Notes: generated by a model from the sequence alone, not told the origin. A stretch of 64,000 bases of DNA from Lachnospiraceae bacterium (GCA_910574745.1 CAJTCE010000004.1:62001-126000), one strand, 5' to 3'; numbered from the stretch's first letter, positions 53,717 through 63,358 are shown. Translations and numbers: made by a program.

Positions 53717-54574
53717 ATGAATCTATTTAGAGACAGAAAGATGACGGACGGGCTGAACCGGATGTTAGACGATGCCATAGCGGGACGTTTTGAAGAGGGG
53801 AATTATGATGAAAGCGAGCTTTCAAAGCTGGAGGTCAAATGGAAGAGATATCTTACCTTATCAAAGCTTTCGGCACAGAAGATAGAAGAGGAGAGAAAAA
53901 GTCTAAAGGAATTGGTTACGGATATTTCCCATCAGACTAAGACGCCTTTGGCAAATATTCTCCTATATACCCAGCTTTTGGGGGAACAGCCATTGGACGA
54001 ATATGTTATGGAAATGGTAGAGGAAATCCGCAGACAGTCCGAAAAACTGGATTTCCTCATTCAATCCCTGATCAAAACCTCCAGACTGGAAACGGGGACC
54101 TTCCGGCTTTTCCCGGAAAAAAGAGATATGGGAAATCTGGCGGAAGAAGTGAAAAAAATGGCGGAGGCCAAGGCAGAGGCAAAAGGGATTGTCATAAAGA
54201 CAAATGTGGCAAAGGAGGATGGGCCATCCTTTCAGGCTGTCTTTGATGAAAAATGGACGAAGGAAGCAGTATTCAATATACTGGATAATGCCCTGAAATA
54301 TTCTTGGGAAGGTTCCACTGTTTTTATAAATGTCCGGGCTTACGAACTTTTTGCCTGTATTGAAATAAAGGATGAGGGGATGGGAATCGAGGAAGAGGAG
54401 ATTCCTAAAATATTTGGCAGGTTTTACAGGGGAAAAGATGTTAGAAATGAAGAAGGCGTTGGAATCGGATTGTATCTTGCCAGACAGATTGTGGAAAACG
54501 AAAACGGATATATTAAGGTTATTTCCAAACCCGGAAAAGGCGCCAGGTTTCAGGTTTTTCTGCCAAGGACATAG
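53717..54574 (+). CDS. Soluble sensor histidine kinase without membrane segments
   Basis: A 285-aa kinase that begins directly with a charged region and lacks any hydrophobic helix. The phospho-accepting His is in VTDISHQTKTPLANILLYTQ near residue 77, followed by an ATPase domain with ILDNALKYSWEG, IKDEGMGIEEEE and GVGIGLYLARQIVE. In Bce-like systems the kinase has two helices and a minimal sensor loop; here even these are missing, so it may read the state of the neighbouring transporter or another protein. The regulator gene is 9 nt upstream. Confidence 0.9.
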   Translation: MNLFRDRKMTDGLNRMLDDAIAGRFEEGNYDESELSKLEVKWKRYLTLSKLSAQKIEEERKSLKELVTDISHQTKTPLANILLYTQLLGEQPLDEYVMEMVEEIRRQSEKLDFLIQSLIKTSRLETGTFRLFPEKRDMGNLAEEVKKMAEAKAEAKGIVIKTNVAKEDGPSFQAVFDEKWTKEAVFNILDNALKYSWEGSTVFINVRAYELFACIEIKDEGMGIEEEEIPKIFGRFYRGKDVRNEEGVGIGLYLARQIVENENGYIKVISKPGKGARFQVFLPRT

Positions 54575-54702
54575 AAATTATTTCATTGAAATATCCGATA
54601 GATTAAGGTGTGCCGATTATATGAAACAGAAAAAAAGAATTGCCATTATTTGGCAGCGATTGGGAAGGCGCATCGATTTAGGTAAGGATAAATAATTTGT
54701 CA

Positions 54703-54735
54703 ATTCTTTCAAAACTGTAAGATTTCAGAAAGAAT
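54703..54735. promoter_or_regulatory. Inverted repeat upstream of the ABC transporter, candidate regulator site
   Basis: ATTCTTTC (54703-54710) and GAAAGAAT (54728-54735) flank 17 nt that contain CTGTAAGATTTCAG. It lies in the 235-nt gap between the kinase and ATPase genes, about 75-107 nt before the ATPase start; TATAGT near 54753 may be the -10 box. OmpR-type regulators bind repeats like this, so the neighbouring regulator is the candidate. Confidence 0.4.
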
Positions 54736-54809
54736 GTGGAAAGAATCGCTTGTTATAGTCTATGTAAAGGAAATACATAAACTATATTTTTTGCAAGGAG
54801 AGTGAAATC

Positions 54810-55493
54810 ATGGTTGTATTAAAAACCGACAATTTAAAGAAATTTTACGGAAAAGAAGAAAATCAGGTAAAAGCATTAAACGGCGTGAGCCTTTCCATTG
54901 AACAGGGAGAATTCATTGCCATTGTTGGAACCAGCGGAAGCGGAAAGTCTACGTTGTTACACATGCTAGGCGGACTTGACCGTCCTACGTCCGGCAAGGT
55001 GTTTGTAGATGATAAGGATATTTTTACCTTGAAGGATGAAGCGCTTACTATTTTCAGGAGAAGAAAAATCGGATTTGTCTTTCAGGCATTTAATCTGGTG
55101 CCGGTCTTAAACGTCTATGAAAATATTGTTTTGCCCATAGAGCTTGACGGAAATGAAGTGGACGGAGCTTATGTGGAGCAGATTGTAGAGGCGCTGGGAC
55201 TTAAGGAGAAGAAAAACAGCATGCCCAGCCAGCTGTCCGGCGGACAGCAGCAGAGGGTGGCCATTGCCAGAGCCTTAGCGTCTAAGCCCACTATTCTGTT
55301 AGCGGATGAGCCTACGGGAAATCTGGATTCCAAAACCAGCCAGGATGTTTTAAGTCTGTTAAAGATTACGGGACAAAAATTCGGACAGACCATTGTCATG
55401 ATTACCCATAATGAGGAAATCGCCCAGATGGCGGACAGAATTATCCATATTGAGGATGGTCTTATCGTAAAGGCAGGTGAGAGCCATGCTTAA
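54810..55493 (+). CDS. ABC transporter ATP-binding protein (MacB/BceA type)
   Basis: A 227-aa ATPase with Walker A VGTSGSGKSTLL, signature LSGGQQQRVAIARAL and Walker B ILLADEPTGNLD, of the class pairing with FtsX permeases. AGGAGAGTGAAATC precedes ATG 54810. The next gene starts 8 nt before its stop. It is likely controlled by the two-component system just upstream. Role in peptide-antibiotic resistance is an inference from the module. Confidence 0.9.
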   Translation: MVVLKTDNLKKFYGKEENQVKALNGVSLSIEQGEFIAIVGTSGSGKSTLLHMLGGLDRPTSGKVFVDDKDIFTLKDEALTIFRRRKIGFVFQAFNLVPVLNVYENIVLPIELDGNEVDGAYVEQIVEALGLKEKKNSMPSQLSGGQQQRVAIARALASKPTILLADEPTGNLDSKTSQDVLSLLKITGQKFGQTIVMITHNEEIAQMADRIIHIEDGLIVKAGESHA

Positions 55494-58011
55494 GGTAAAG
55501 AATCAGAAGATTATCAGAAAAATCTCTACCCGCTCCCTGTTAGCAAATAAGAAAAAGAATCTGATCGCAGTTATGGCGATCATGTTGACCTGTATTTTGT
55601 TTACCGCTGTTTTTTGTATTGGCGGCAGCATCATGAAAAGCACGCAGGAGTCCACCTTCAGGCAGGTGGGCGGCACAACTATGGCAAGCTTAAAATGTGC
55701 TGTCCAGAAGGACTATGATATTCTGGAAAAGGATCCGGCGGTTAAAGATTTGTGCAGGAATATTCAGGTAGGACGTGCGGATAACAAAGAACTTAGTAAA
55801 GTAAATATGGAAATCAATTATGCAGACGATCTTTATGCAAAGATGTCCTTTAACTATCCGGAAACAGGAGCTATGCCTTCGGAAAGGCTGGAAATAGCGA
55901 CGAGCAGCATTGTATTGGAAGCTATGGGTATTCCGCTTGAAATTGGCCAAAAGGTGCCCTTGGAAGTGAATGTTGACGGAAAGGTATACAAAGAAGAATT
56001 TACTTTGTGCGGCTTTTGGGAAGGAGATCCCGTGGCTATGGCGCAGGAATGCTGGGTTTCCAGACAGTTTGCAGACGAGGTGGCGCCTGAGCCTTCGATT
56101 CCTTTTGCTGAAAACCAATACAATTATGCAGGCTATTCCAATATTAACTTTAATTTTGCCCATAGCTGGGATATTGAAGGACAGCTGATAAAGCTGCTTG
56201 AAAGAAACGGCTATGATTTAAATCAGGTGTCCTATGGCGTTAACTGGGCTTATACTACCAGTAAGATAGACGCACAAAGCATAGCGCTGGTGGCAGGAGT
56301 GTTGATCATCATTATGTTGTCGGGATATCTCATTATCTATAATGTGTTTTATATTAACGTAACGGGGGAAATCCATGAATACGGTTTGTTAAAAACAATC
56401 GGAACCACGGCAAAACAGCTGAAGCAGCTTGTAAGGAGACAGGCGGTGCTTTTATCCCTTGTAGGCATTCCCATGGGAATGATTTTGGGTACACTTCTGG
56501 CTAAAATTCTTTTCCCGATTATTTTAGACACCTTTTTAACTTATGAAATGGTTTTTTCCATAAATCCGATCATTTATATGGCTAGTATTATTTTTACCTT
56601 TGTAACCGTACTGGTAAGCTGTAGGAAGCCATGCCGCCTTGCGTCTAAAGTTTCTCCCATAGAGGCTTTACGATATACTGAGAATTTTACCGTTAAAAAG
56701 AAAGTGAAAAAGAGCAGAAGGGTTTCAACCTTTACCATGGCTGTTGAAAACGTGAAAAGGAGCAGAAAAAAGGTTTTCGTTGTAGTATTATCCCTTTCCA
56801 TGAGCATGATTTTAGTCAACAGTATTTATAACATGGTACACAGCTTTGATATGGAGGCCTATATTTCCAACAGCATCACAGGCGACTTCCAGGTTACCCA
56901 CAGCACGGTCATGAATCTGGGGTCTAGCGTAAAAATATATGACGGCATCAGCCAGGAAGAGCTTGCCATGTTCCGGGAATTAGACGGAGTGGAATCCGTG
57001 GCGGCGGTATATGCCGATTACGTTTTTTCCCTTTTGGATGAGGAGGGAAAGCGGAGAGTGGAGGAGTTTGTCAACAGCCATGAAAGGATGAAAAATGATT
57101 CCTGGCTTATGGAGGAACTGGAAAACGGAGTAAAAAAAGAGGGATATTTATATGCCAACGTTTACGGAATTGACATGAATGCTTTTGAGACCTTAAGTAT
57201 CTACGGAAAAGACATAAGCTGGGAGGAGTTTAACAGCGGTTCTTACTGTCTGCTGTATGAGGAAGAGGATAATGAAGAAAATTGGATGTTTGGGGAGGGC
57301 GATAAGATCACGCTGCAGACGGATGACGGAGCGGTCAAAGAATATGAGGTTTTAGCCGTTGCAAAGATACCTTACTCCCTGACTACCAGAAGCTATCCCG
57401 CTCTCGGAATCAGCCCGATTTTACCGGAAGGAGAGTATTTAGAGCACAGCTCAAAAACGGGCGTTATGAATATATCCTTAAGGGTTTTCGACGATAAAGA
57501 GGTGGAGGTGGAAAGCTTTTTATCCTCCTATACAGAAAATGGGAAGGATGAGCTTGTCCATGTTTCCAGACAGACTTATGTCGATCAATTTGAAGACTTT
57601 GTATCTATGTTCTGGATCGTGGGAGGGGCGTTGAGCTTTATTCTTGCTCTTATAGGAATATTGAATTTTATCAATGCCATTGTGACCGGTATTCTTACGA
57701 GAAAACAGGAATTTGCCATGATGGAAGCGGTAGGAATGACCAGAGAGCAGCTTCGTGCCATGCTGGTGTTTGAAGGGCTTTTATATGCGGGGCTTACTAT
57801 TGGGTTTTCGCTTACGGTAGGAAATATAATCTGTGGGTTCCTTGTGAATATGGCAGCGGGAATGTTCTGGTTCTTTAAATATTCTTATGTGATTTGGCCG
57901 GTTCTGGTCTGCGCACCGGTGCTGGTGGCGCTGGCGGCATTGATTCCTTACGGGGCTTATGGACAGATGAGTAAGGATAGTATTGTGGAGAGATTGAAGC
58001 TGATTGAGTAG
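55486..58011 (+). CDS. FtsX-like ABC permease (MacB/BceB-like)
   Basis: An 841-aa membrane protein. A helix near residues 20-45 precedes a first extracellular domain of about 200 residues, then three helices (about 265-385), a second helix (near 435-455) with a further extracellular domain, and three C-terminal helices (about 705-830). The start ATG 55486 overlaps the ATPase end; a GTG at 55477 is also in frame. It has two FtsX modules. The large extracellular parts are the probable binding sites of peptides. Followed by a 260-nt gap before the ECF gene. Confidence 0.88.
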   Translation: MLKVKNQKIIRKISTRSLLANKKKNLIAVMAIMLTCILFTAVFCIGGSIMKSTQESTFRQVGGTTMASLKCAVQKDYDILEKDPAVKDLCRNIQVGRADNKELSKVNMEINYADDLYAKMSFNYPETGAMPSERLEIATSSIVLEAMGIPLEIGQKVPLEVNVDGKVYKEEFTLCGFWEGDPVAMAQECWVSRQFADEVAPEPSIPFAENQYNYAGYSNINFNFAHSWDIEGQLIKLLERNGYDLNQVSYGVNWAYTTSKIDAQSIALVAGVLIIIMLSGYLIIYNVFYINVTGEIHEYGLLKTIGTTAKQLKQLVRRQAVLLSLVGIPMGMILGTLLAKILFPIILDTFLTYEMVFSINPIIYMASIIFTFVTVLVSCRKPCRLASKVSPIEALRYTENFTVKKKVKKSRRVSTFTMAVENVKRSRKKVFVVVLSLSMSMILVNSIYNMVHSFDMEAYISNSITGDFQVTHSTVMNLGSSVKIYDGISQEELAMFRELDGVESVAAVYADYVFSLLDEEGKRRVEEFVNSHERMKNDSWLMEELENGVKKEGYLYANVYGIDMNAFETLSIYGKDISWEEFNSGSYCLLYEEEDNEENWMFGEGDKITLQTDDGAVKEYEVLAVAKIPYSLTTRSYPALGISPILPEGEYLEHSSKTGVMNISLRVFDDKEVEVESFLSSYTENGKDELVHVSRQTYVDQFEDFVSMFWIVGGALSFILALIGILNFINAIVTGILTRKQEFAMMEAVGMTREQLRAMLVFEGLLYAGLTIGFSLTVGNIICGFLVNMAAGMFWFFKYSYVIWPVLVCAPVLVALAALIPYGAYGQMSKDSIVERLKLIE

Positions 58012-58271
58012 GAGAGACGGGGCGTGTGCCGGTCTTTGGAATGTAATTGCGGCTCGACAGGGAGGTCGTTAGCAGAGATTGTGTTGGGCGGACTGTGGAT
58101 GGGGTAAGGTATGGGGAGATGATGGAAGGAAAAGTGGTATGGTTAAAAAGTTGAAAAGTGGATGTTTTAATCATTCCAATTTGAGGGTATGATGCTTGTA
58201 AAGTAAATAAAAGGGATGTAGAAGGAATAAACTTGCGGCTTTGGTTTCTTTTAGTCCTAAGGAGGAGAAAA

Positions 58272-58826
58272 ATGAATACACAGAATAAAACGATGAGAAT
58301 TGTACTTGCAGGGTTGTTTGCGGCGCTGACTTGCGTGGCAACTATGATTATCAGGATTCCTACATTTAAGGGATATGTTCATATCGGGGATTGTATGGTT
58401 ATTGCGTCAGGCGTTATTTTGGGACCGGTAGCGGGCGGCTTGGCAGCGGGAATCGGCTCTATGCTGGCGGATTTGCTGGGTGGCTATTATATTTTTTCGG
58501 TAGCGACTTTTGTGATCAAATTTGCGGCGGCTTTTGGGGCGGGGGTTGTCTTTTCCGCATTCTGGAGGGTGTTTAAAAAGTACAGTCTGCCGGGAACGGT
58601 TCTTGCAGGGGTGGCGTCGGAGGTGATCGTTGTTCTGGGATATTTTGTGTTTGAAATCTTTTATGAAGGTTTTGCGGCGGCTGTTGTGGAAATTCTTCCA
58701 AATTGCGTACAGGGTGTTACCGGATTAGTATTGGCGGCAGTGCTGACGCCGGTTTTGTTGCAGATTCCTACGGTAAGAGATGTCAGGGTAAATTTGAAAA
58801 TGAAGAAAACCACGTTGAACTCCTAG
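58272..58826 (+). CDS. ECF transporter S component, substrate unknown
   Basis: A 184-aa membrane protein of about six helices. The N-terminal AALTCVATMIIRIP and IGDCMVIASGVILGPVAGGLAAGIGSMLADLLGGYY are typical of S components of energy-coupling factor vitamin importers, and the following helices are glycine/alanine-rich. The substrate-binding subunit works with a shared EcfAA'T module encoded elsewhere. AAGGAGG precedes ATG 58272. The 260-nt upstream region (58012-58271) has no riboswitch that I could identify, so the vitamin cannot be named. Confidence 0.85.
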   Translation: MNTQNKTMRIVLAGLFAALTCVATMIIRIPTFKGYVHIGDCMVIASGVILGPVAGGLAAGIGSMLADLLGGYYIFSVATFVIKFAAAFGAGVVFSAFWRVFKKYSLPGTVLAGVASEVIVVLGYFVFEIFYEGFAAAVVEILPNCVQGVTGLVLAAVLTPVLLQIPTVRDVRVNLKMKKTTLNS

Positions 58827-58947
58827 TTTATAAAGGCTTTGTTATGGTTTTGGAATGTGTAGAAGAAGGGCTTTGAATTTACAGGAGATAGAAGAGGGTC
58901 TTTTATCGGAACGGAAAAAAGAGTAGGAATGAAGTAAAGTATGGAAA

Positions 58948-59003
58948 AGAAAAGGATAGGTAAAAGTGAAACGAAAGTTTTGGGCTTTTACCTATCCTTT
59001 TCT
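58948..59003. terminator. Strong bidirectional terminator
   Basis: A perfect 19-bp stem (58948-58966 with 58985-59003) and an 18-nt loop, flanked by T-rich sequence on the + side and A-rich before the stem, so it can end both the ECF gene and the convergent amino-acid operon. The rest of the 286-nt gap 58827-59112 shows nothing further. Confidence 0.85.
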
Positions 59004-59112
59004 TTTTGATATTTATTTTGATGTAGTTGCCGGAGATTAATCGGTAAATTGGTTATAAACCGATGTGTCATAAATGCCGATTTGCAAAAAATTCAATTTG
59101 TTATATATGATG

Positions 59113-59898
59113 TTAAATCAGCACTTTGGAGAGGAAATCCTTTAACCTGTCGCATTTGGGATTTGCAAAAATTTCTTCCGGGGTGTTTTCTTCCACGATT
59201 TTACCGTCATCCATAAACAGCACCCGGGAACCGACTTCTTTGGCAAAGCCCATTTCGTGGGTTACCACTAGCATGGTCATGCCGGATTTGGCAAGGTCTT
59301 TCATAACCTCTAATACCTCGCCTACCATTTCCGGATCTAAGGCGGAAGTGGGTTCGTCAAAAAGCAGTACGTCGGGCTGCATGCACAATGCCCTTACAAT
59401 GGCAATACGCTGCTTTTGACCGCCGGAAAGCTGATTGGGATAAGCCTGGGCTTTTTCTTCCAGTCCTACGCGTTTTAGGTATTCCATAGCCATTTCTTTG
59501 GCTTCTTCCTCGGGCATTTTCAGAAGCTTTATGGGAGCTAAGGTCATGTTCCGCAAAATTGTCATATGGGGGAACAGGTTAAAATGCTGGAAAACCATAC
59601 CGATTTTCTGGCGGTATAGATTGATGTCAGCATGTTTATCCGTAATGTCTTTATTTTCAAAAAGGATAGTGCCTTTTGTGGGTTCCTCCAGTAAATTCAA
59701 AGAGCGTAAGAAGGTGGATTTGCCGGAGCCGGAAGGTCCGATAATTACCACGACTTCTCCCTTTTTGATTTCGGTACTGATGTTTTTTAATACGGAAAGC
59801 TTGCCGAAAGATTTACAGAGATTGTCGATCCGGAACAGCGCTTCCCCGTCTTTTATTTCGCTATGGGTTTCGAAAGCGGTTGTATTTTTATCGTTCAC
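59113..59898 (-). CDS. glnQ: Polar amino-acid ABC transporter ATP-binding protein
   Basis: A 261-aa ATPase with Walker [16 protein letters not shown]-loop [14 protein letters not shown], signature [19 protein letters not shown] and Walker [14 protein letters not shown], the exact style of GlnQ/HisP-type amino-acid importers. A ~20-residue N-terminal extension ([18 protein letters not shown]) precedes the ATPase fold. It lies last on the minus strand after the permease gene and overlaps it by 11 nt. The ligand (probably glutamine, glutamate or cystine) is not determinable here. Confidence 0.93.
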   Translation of the reverse strand: MNDKNTTAFETHSEIKDGEALFRIDNLCKSFGKLSVLKNISTEIKKGEVVVIIGPSGSGKSTFLRSLNLLEEPTKGTILFENKDITDKHADINLYRQKIGMVFQHFNLFPHMTILRNMTLAPIKLLKMPEEEAKEMAMEYLKRVGLEEKAQAYPNQLSGGQKQRIAIVRALCMQPDVLLFDEPTSALDPEMVGEVLEVMKDLAKSGMTMLVVTHEMGFAKEVGSRVLFMDDGKIVEENTPEEIFANPKCDRLKDFLSKVLI

Positions 59899-60628
59899 TG
59901 CTTCTCAGCCTCCTTTCAAGCTTCTTTACAAGTGCCGTCAATATCATGACCATGCACAGATAAACCAGGGCAACGGCAATTAAGGGAAGGAACGCTTCAT
60001 ATGTAACGCTTCGGATGATATCGCCGCCGCGGGTCAGATCCATTAATCCGATGTAGCCGCAGATAGAGGTTTCTTTTAAAAGAACAATAAACTCATTTGC
60101 CAGGGCAGGCAGTACGTTTTTGAAAGCCTGGGGCATAATGATATATACCATGGTAGAAGAATAGGAAAATCCAAGGCTTCGTCCCGCCTCAAACTGTCCC
60201 TGATCGATGGACATAATGCCGGAGCGGACGATTTCCGCTACATATGCTCCTGAGTTGATGCCGAAGGATAAAATCGCCACAACAATTTTGGTTACGGGAG
60301 CAGTGGCAAATATAACGTAATACATGATTAAAAGCTGGACCATAACGGGAGTTCCGCGGATTACGGTCAAATAAACATTACAGATAGCGTTCAATACCTT
60401 TAACTTTCCTGTTTTATCATAGGTGGACCGGATAATGGCCACCAGAAATCCCAGTATAACGCCTAAAAGAACCGCAAACAGAGTAATAAGAAGGGTGGAA
60501 CCCAGCCCTTTTAATAAATATTGATAACGGTTATCATCAACAAAGCATTGTATAAATTTCGCTTGAAAGGAACTTAATCCCAGAGAAATGGAATTTTGTG
60601 GTAAAATAAGCAAATTTGATAAGTCCAA
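59888..60628 (-). CDS. Polar amino-acid ABC transporter permease
   Basis: A 246-aa membrane protein with five helices. The HisM/GlnP-type sequence is seen in [65 protein letters not shown], the last holding the EAA loop that contacts the ATPase. It is read between the binding-protein gene and glnQ, and overlaps glnQ by 11 nt. The gene for the binding protein is separated by a hairpin at 60655. Confidence 0.93.
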   Translation of the reverse strand: MDLSNLLILPQNSISLGLSSFQAKFIQCFVDDNRYQYLLKGLGSTLLITLFAVLLGVILGFLVAIIRSTYDKTGKLKVLNAICNVYLTVIRGTPVMVQLLIMYYVIFATAPVTKIVVAILSFGINSGAYVAEIVRSGIMSIDQGQFEAGRSLGFSYSSTMVYIIMPQAFKNVLPALANEFIVLLKETSICGYIGLMDLTRGGDIIRSVTYEAFLPLIAVALVYLCMVMILTALVKKLERRLRSSER

Positions 60629-60654
60629 GTGATTCTCCTCCTGACAGTAATTGT

Positions 60655-60682
60655 AAAAAGGCCGTAGCGGAAGCTACAGCCC
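60655..60682 (-). terminator. Intra-operon hairpin between binding protein and permease genes
   Basis: On the minus strand GGCTGTAGC pairs with GCTACGGCC (one U-G pair) with loop TTCC, followed by TTTTT. It lies in the 97-nt gap after the binding-protein stop and before the permease start. Partial read-through would give more binding protein than permease, a common arrangement. Confidence 0.7.
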
Positions 60683-60725
60683 TTGTACATCATATCACAT
60701 TTTCGTATTGTTGGAAATAAAATAT

Positions 60726-61523
60726 TTACTTCCTGACGATAATAACCTGTGTTGCAGTTGTGTATGTATCCGTAAAGTCAATGTTTTTCAGACGGTCCTC
60801 GGTAACAGTCATGCCTGCTGCACCAAAATCAGCCTTGCCGGACTGAACGGCAGTGATAATGGAATCAAATTCCATATCCTCGATAACCAGTTCATAACCT
60901 AACTTATCGCAGATGGCTTTTGCAATATCAGCGTCGATACCCACGATTTCGTTGTTGGAATAATACTCGTAAGGCTCAAAAGCGGCATTGGTTGCCATAA
61001 CCAGTCTGCCATTAGTATATTCGGTGCCTTCGGGTGTTTCGTAAGGGCAGGTTCCTTTTGTATCATCTCCGATATAGTTGGAAATGATCTGGTCTAAGGT
61101 TCCGTCAGCCTTTAATTCGGCTAAAGCGCCGTTAAAAGCGGCTGTCAAATCCTGATTGTCCTTGTTTATGCAGATCGCATATTCTTCAACAGCGAATTCT
61201 TCATCTAAAATTGTCAGGTCATCATTTTTTTCCACAAAAGCCTGAGCGGGCTGGCTGTCGATGATAACACAGTCGATCTTGCCCTGCTTTAACGCCAGAA
61301 TAGCGTCGTTTCCTTTGTTGTAACGCTCAATGGCAGAGCCTTCCTCTTCATAATCGGTAGCGTAAATATCTCCCGTTGTACCAAGCTGTACGCCGATTGT
61401 CTTTCCGGGCAGGTCGTCTACGGAAAAAACAGTGTTTTCAGCTACACCGCCGCCGCATGCGCACAGGGATAATGCCAAAGCGCCGATTAATCCTGCAGAA
61501 AGAATTTTTTGAAATTTTTTCAT
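60726..61523 (-). CDS. Amino-acid ABC transporter substrate-binding lipoprotein
   Basis: A 265-aa secreted binding protein of the bacterial solute-binding family 3. The signal peptide ends in the lipobox LSLCAC, after which the mature part has KTIGVQLGTTGDIYATDY, AICINKDNQDL and, at the C-terminus, FEPYEYYSNNEIVGIDADIAKAI. ATG at 61523 (revcomp) has GAGGAGG upstream on its strand; the in-frame extension to 61544 is not needed. First gene of the operon. The amino-acid ligand is not readable. Confidence 0.93.
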   Translation of the reverse strand: MKKFQKILSAGLIGALALSLCACGGGVAENTVFSVDDLPGKTIGVQLGTTGDIYATDYEEEGSAIERYNKGNDAILALKQGKIDCVIIDSQPAQAFVEKNDDLTILDEEFAVEEYAICINKDNQDLTAAFNGALAELKADGTLDQIISNYIGDDTKGTCPYETPEGTEYTNGRLVMATNAAFEPYEYYSNNEIVGIDADIAKAICDKLGYELVIEDMEFDSIITAVQSGKADFGAAGMTVTEDRLKNIDFTDTYTTATQVIIVRK

Positions 61524-61708
61524 GGTTGTTCCTCCTCTTTTCATAAATACATTTCTGGGTTATTATAACAGAGTGGGAAAATTGACGCAATATGAAAAAT
61601 GCCGAAAGAATTATATTTATTGTATAATTTTGCGGGATGGCTGGACGATGATGTGGTAGTGAGGCGTAGTAAAATACAAATTGAGCAATAAATGACGGAG
61701 GTATCTGG

Positions 61709-63127
61709 ATGGTTCTTGAATTGTTAGAGGAAAGTATGATTGTAAAAATATATGAAGAAAGGATGCCAAAGGATTTTGCAAAGGGAGAAATAAAACCTCT
61801 TGCCAGAATATTGGAATTGCGCGGACAGGGGAAGTATTTCTGCTATGGGCTTTATGACGAGGGGGAATTTGCAGGGTATTGCTTTTTGGTTGTTTCTAAG
61901 GAGCAAGATGCTGTTTTGCTGGATTATTTTGCCATTTCCAAAGAGCTGCGGGGGAAGGGCTGCGGCAGCATCTGTCTCAGTCTGTTAAAGGCGGAAATAG
62001 AACGGAGGAGCTTTGGAACATTGATTCTGGAGGTGGAGAATCCCAGATTCGGAAAAGATGAAGGGGAAAGAGAACTTCGGAGCAGAAGGATAGCTTTTTA
62101 TATCAGGAACGGCATGACTCTGACTTATCTTAGAATTTTTCTTTATGATGTGGAATATCTTGTGATGACAGCAAAGAAGCAGGAAATGCTTCGGACTGCG
62201 GAACAGATTTATCATACATACCAGGTGTTATTAAAACCGGACAAGATTCACACAAAGCTGAGGATTTCCACTAATATCCGTTGCTTTGCCACAGATATGG
62301 ACAGGACGCTTTTAAATGAACGTGGAAAACTGTCTTTGAGGACAAAAAATGCCCTTTCAGAGGCTTTAAGGAAGGGATTTCATGTGATCATAGCCAGCGG
62401 AAGGGCTTACGATACGCTGCCAAAGGAGATTACATCCATTCCGGGTATCGAATATGCCATTTCTTCTAACGGCGCTTCTGTCTGGTATAAGGGAGAGTGC
62501 ATCAGGCGGATAGTATTAAAGGAGGAGGCGGTCTCTGACCTTTTAGCGGTGTATGGAAGAGCGAAAGAGGAGTTTTTTGTCGCCATGGAAGTATTTGTTA
62601 ACGGAAAGGCTTTTTGCGAGAGGGAATATTTTGATGACCCGTCGGCTTTCGGCTCAGAAAAGGCAGTGGAATATGTAAGAGGAACAAGGGCAGTAACGGA
62701 CAATTTGGAAGGAGTTGTGAGAGAACATATTGATGAGGTGGAAAGTATTGCTTTTATCAGTAAGGATAGGGAAAACAGGGAAAAGCTTAAACGGAAGCTG
62801 CTCTGTGAAATACCGGGGATTTCCGTTACGTCTTCCATAGAGCACCTTATAGAGATTTCAGGACAAGATGTTTCAAAGGGGGAAAGCCTGAAGTGGCTGT
62901 TAAACGAGCTTCACATTGAGCGTGAGGAATGTATGGCTTTCGGCGACGGAGATAATGATGGGGAAATGCTTTCCTATGCCGGAATCGGAATTGCAGTGGA
63001 AAACGCTTCGCAACTTGCAAAAAATACGGCAGATTTTGTGACAAAAGCACATTTTCAGGATGGCGTAGCCGTTGTTGTGGAGGAAATCTTGCAAAAATGT
63101 GTGGAAATTGATGAAATACTGTTGTAA
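61709..63127 (+). CDS. GNAT acetyltransferase-like domain fused to Cof-type HAD phosphatase
   Basis: A 472-aa two-domain protein. Residues about 10-150 resemble a GNAT N-acetyltransferase (the acetyl-CoA loop ELRGKGCGSICLSLLKAE near residue 92 and IAFYIRNGM). Residues about 190-472 are a HAD-IIB (Cof) phosphatase: FATDMDRTLLNERGKLS with the nucleophilic Asp, IIASGRAYDTLP, and GDGDNDGEMLSYAGIGIAVENA at the end. Both activities appear intact in key motifs. ATG 61709 after GACGGAGG. A sugar phosphate or nucleotide substrate is likely for the HAD half; the fusion hints at linked modification of one metabolite. Confidence 0.88.
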   Translation: MVLELLEESMIVKIYEERMPKDFAKGEIKPLARILELRGQGKYFCYGLYDEGEFAGYCFLVVSKEQDAVLLDYFAISKELRGKGCGSICLSLLKAEIERRSFGTLILEVENPRFGKDEGERELRSRRIAFYIRNGMTLTYLRIFLYDVEYLVMTAKKQEMLRTAEQIYHTYQVLLKPDKIHTKLRISTNIRCFATDMDRTLLNERGKLSLRTKNALSEALRKGFHVIIASGRAYDTLPKEITSIPGIEYAISSNGASVWYKGECIRRIVLKEEAVSDLLAVYGRAKEEFFVAMEVFVNGKAFCEREYFDDPSAFGSEKAVEYVRGTRAVTDNLEGVVREHIDEVESIAFISKDRENREKLKRKLLCEIPGISVTSSIEHLIEISGQDVSKGESLKWLLNELHIEREECMAFGDGDNDGEMLSYAGIGIAVENASQLAKNTADFVTKAHFQDGVAVVVEEILQKCVEIDEILL

Positions 63128-63257
63128 ACTGAAAGTGGCAGACAAAAGAAGGCAATAAATGATAAAATTAAAATGATTAGAGCATAAACAGACAAGCCAA
63201 ATACCCTTCCGAAAGCAATGTGTGGCAGAGGTCTTATAGTGCCGGAAGTGGTGGGGC

Positions 63258-63325
63258 GGTTGAAAGAAAAGCTTTCAACCTTGATTTGAGGGTCCAATGA
63301 ACATGCAAGCATGTTCTCTTGACCC
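63258..63325. other. Two adjacent strong hairpins upstream of the zinc-ribbon gene
   Basis: GGTTGAAAG (63258-63266) pairs with CTTTCAACC (63272-63280). Then GGGTC (63290-63294) pairs with GACCC (63321-63325) around an inner perfect stem GAACATGC/GCATGTTC (63299-63316). The 231-nt gap 63128-63358 holds nothing else obvious. No T run follows, so termination is unlikely; a leader RNA or protein-binding site is possible. Confidence 0.5.
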
Positions 63326-63358
63326 ATGGAGACAAAAATGAGAAGGGGGACATAATGC

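Noticed and set aside
54621-54695. 24-codon basic peptide frame between kinase and ABC genes
   Set aside because: No ribosome site of quality and no known match; too short to support without conservation data.
58229-58271. Sequence before the ECF gene looked at as a preQ1-like riboswitch (ends in CTAAGGAGG)
   Set aside because: The characteristic 5' stem and A-rich tail are not present; the CTAAGGAGG is simply the ribosome site.
62407-62838. Minus-strand open frames opposite the GNAT-HAD gene
   Set aside because: Shadows of the HAD domain, with no start signals.
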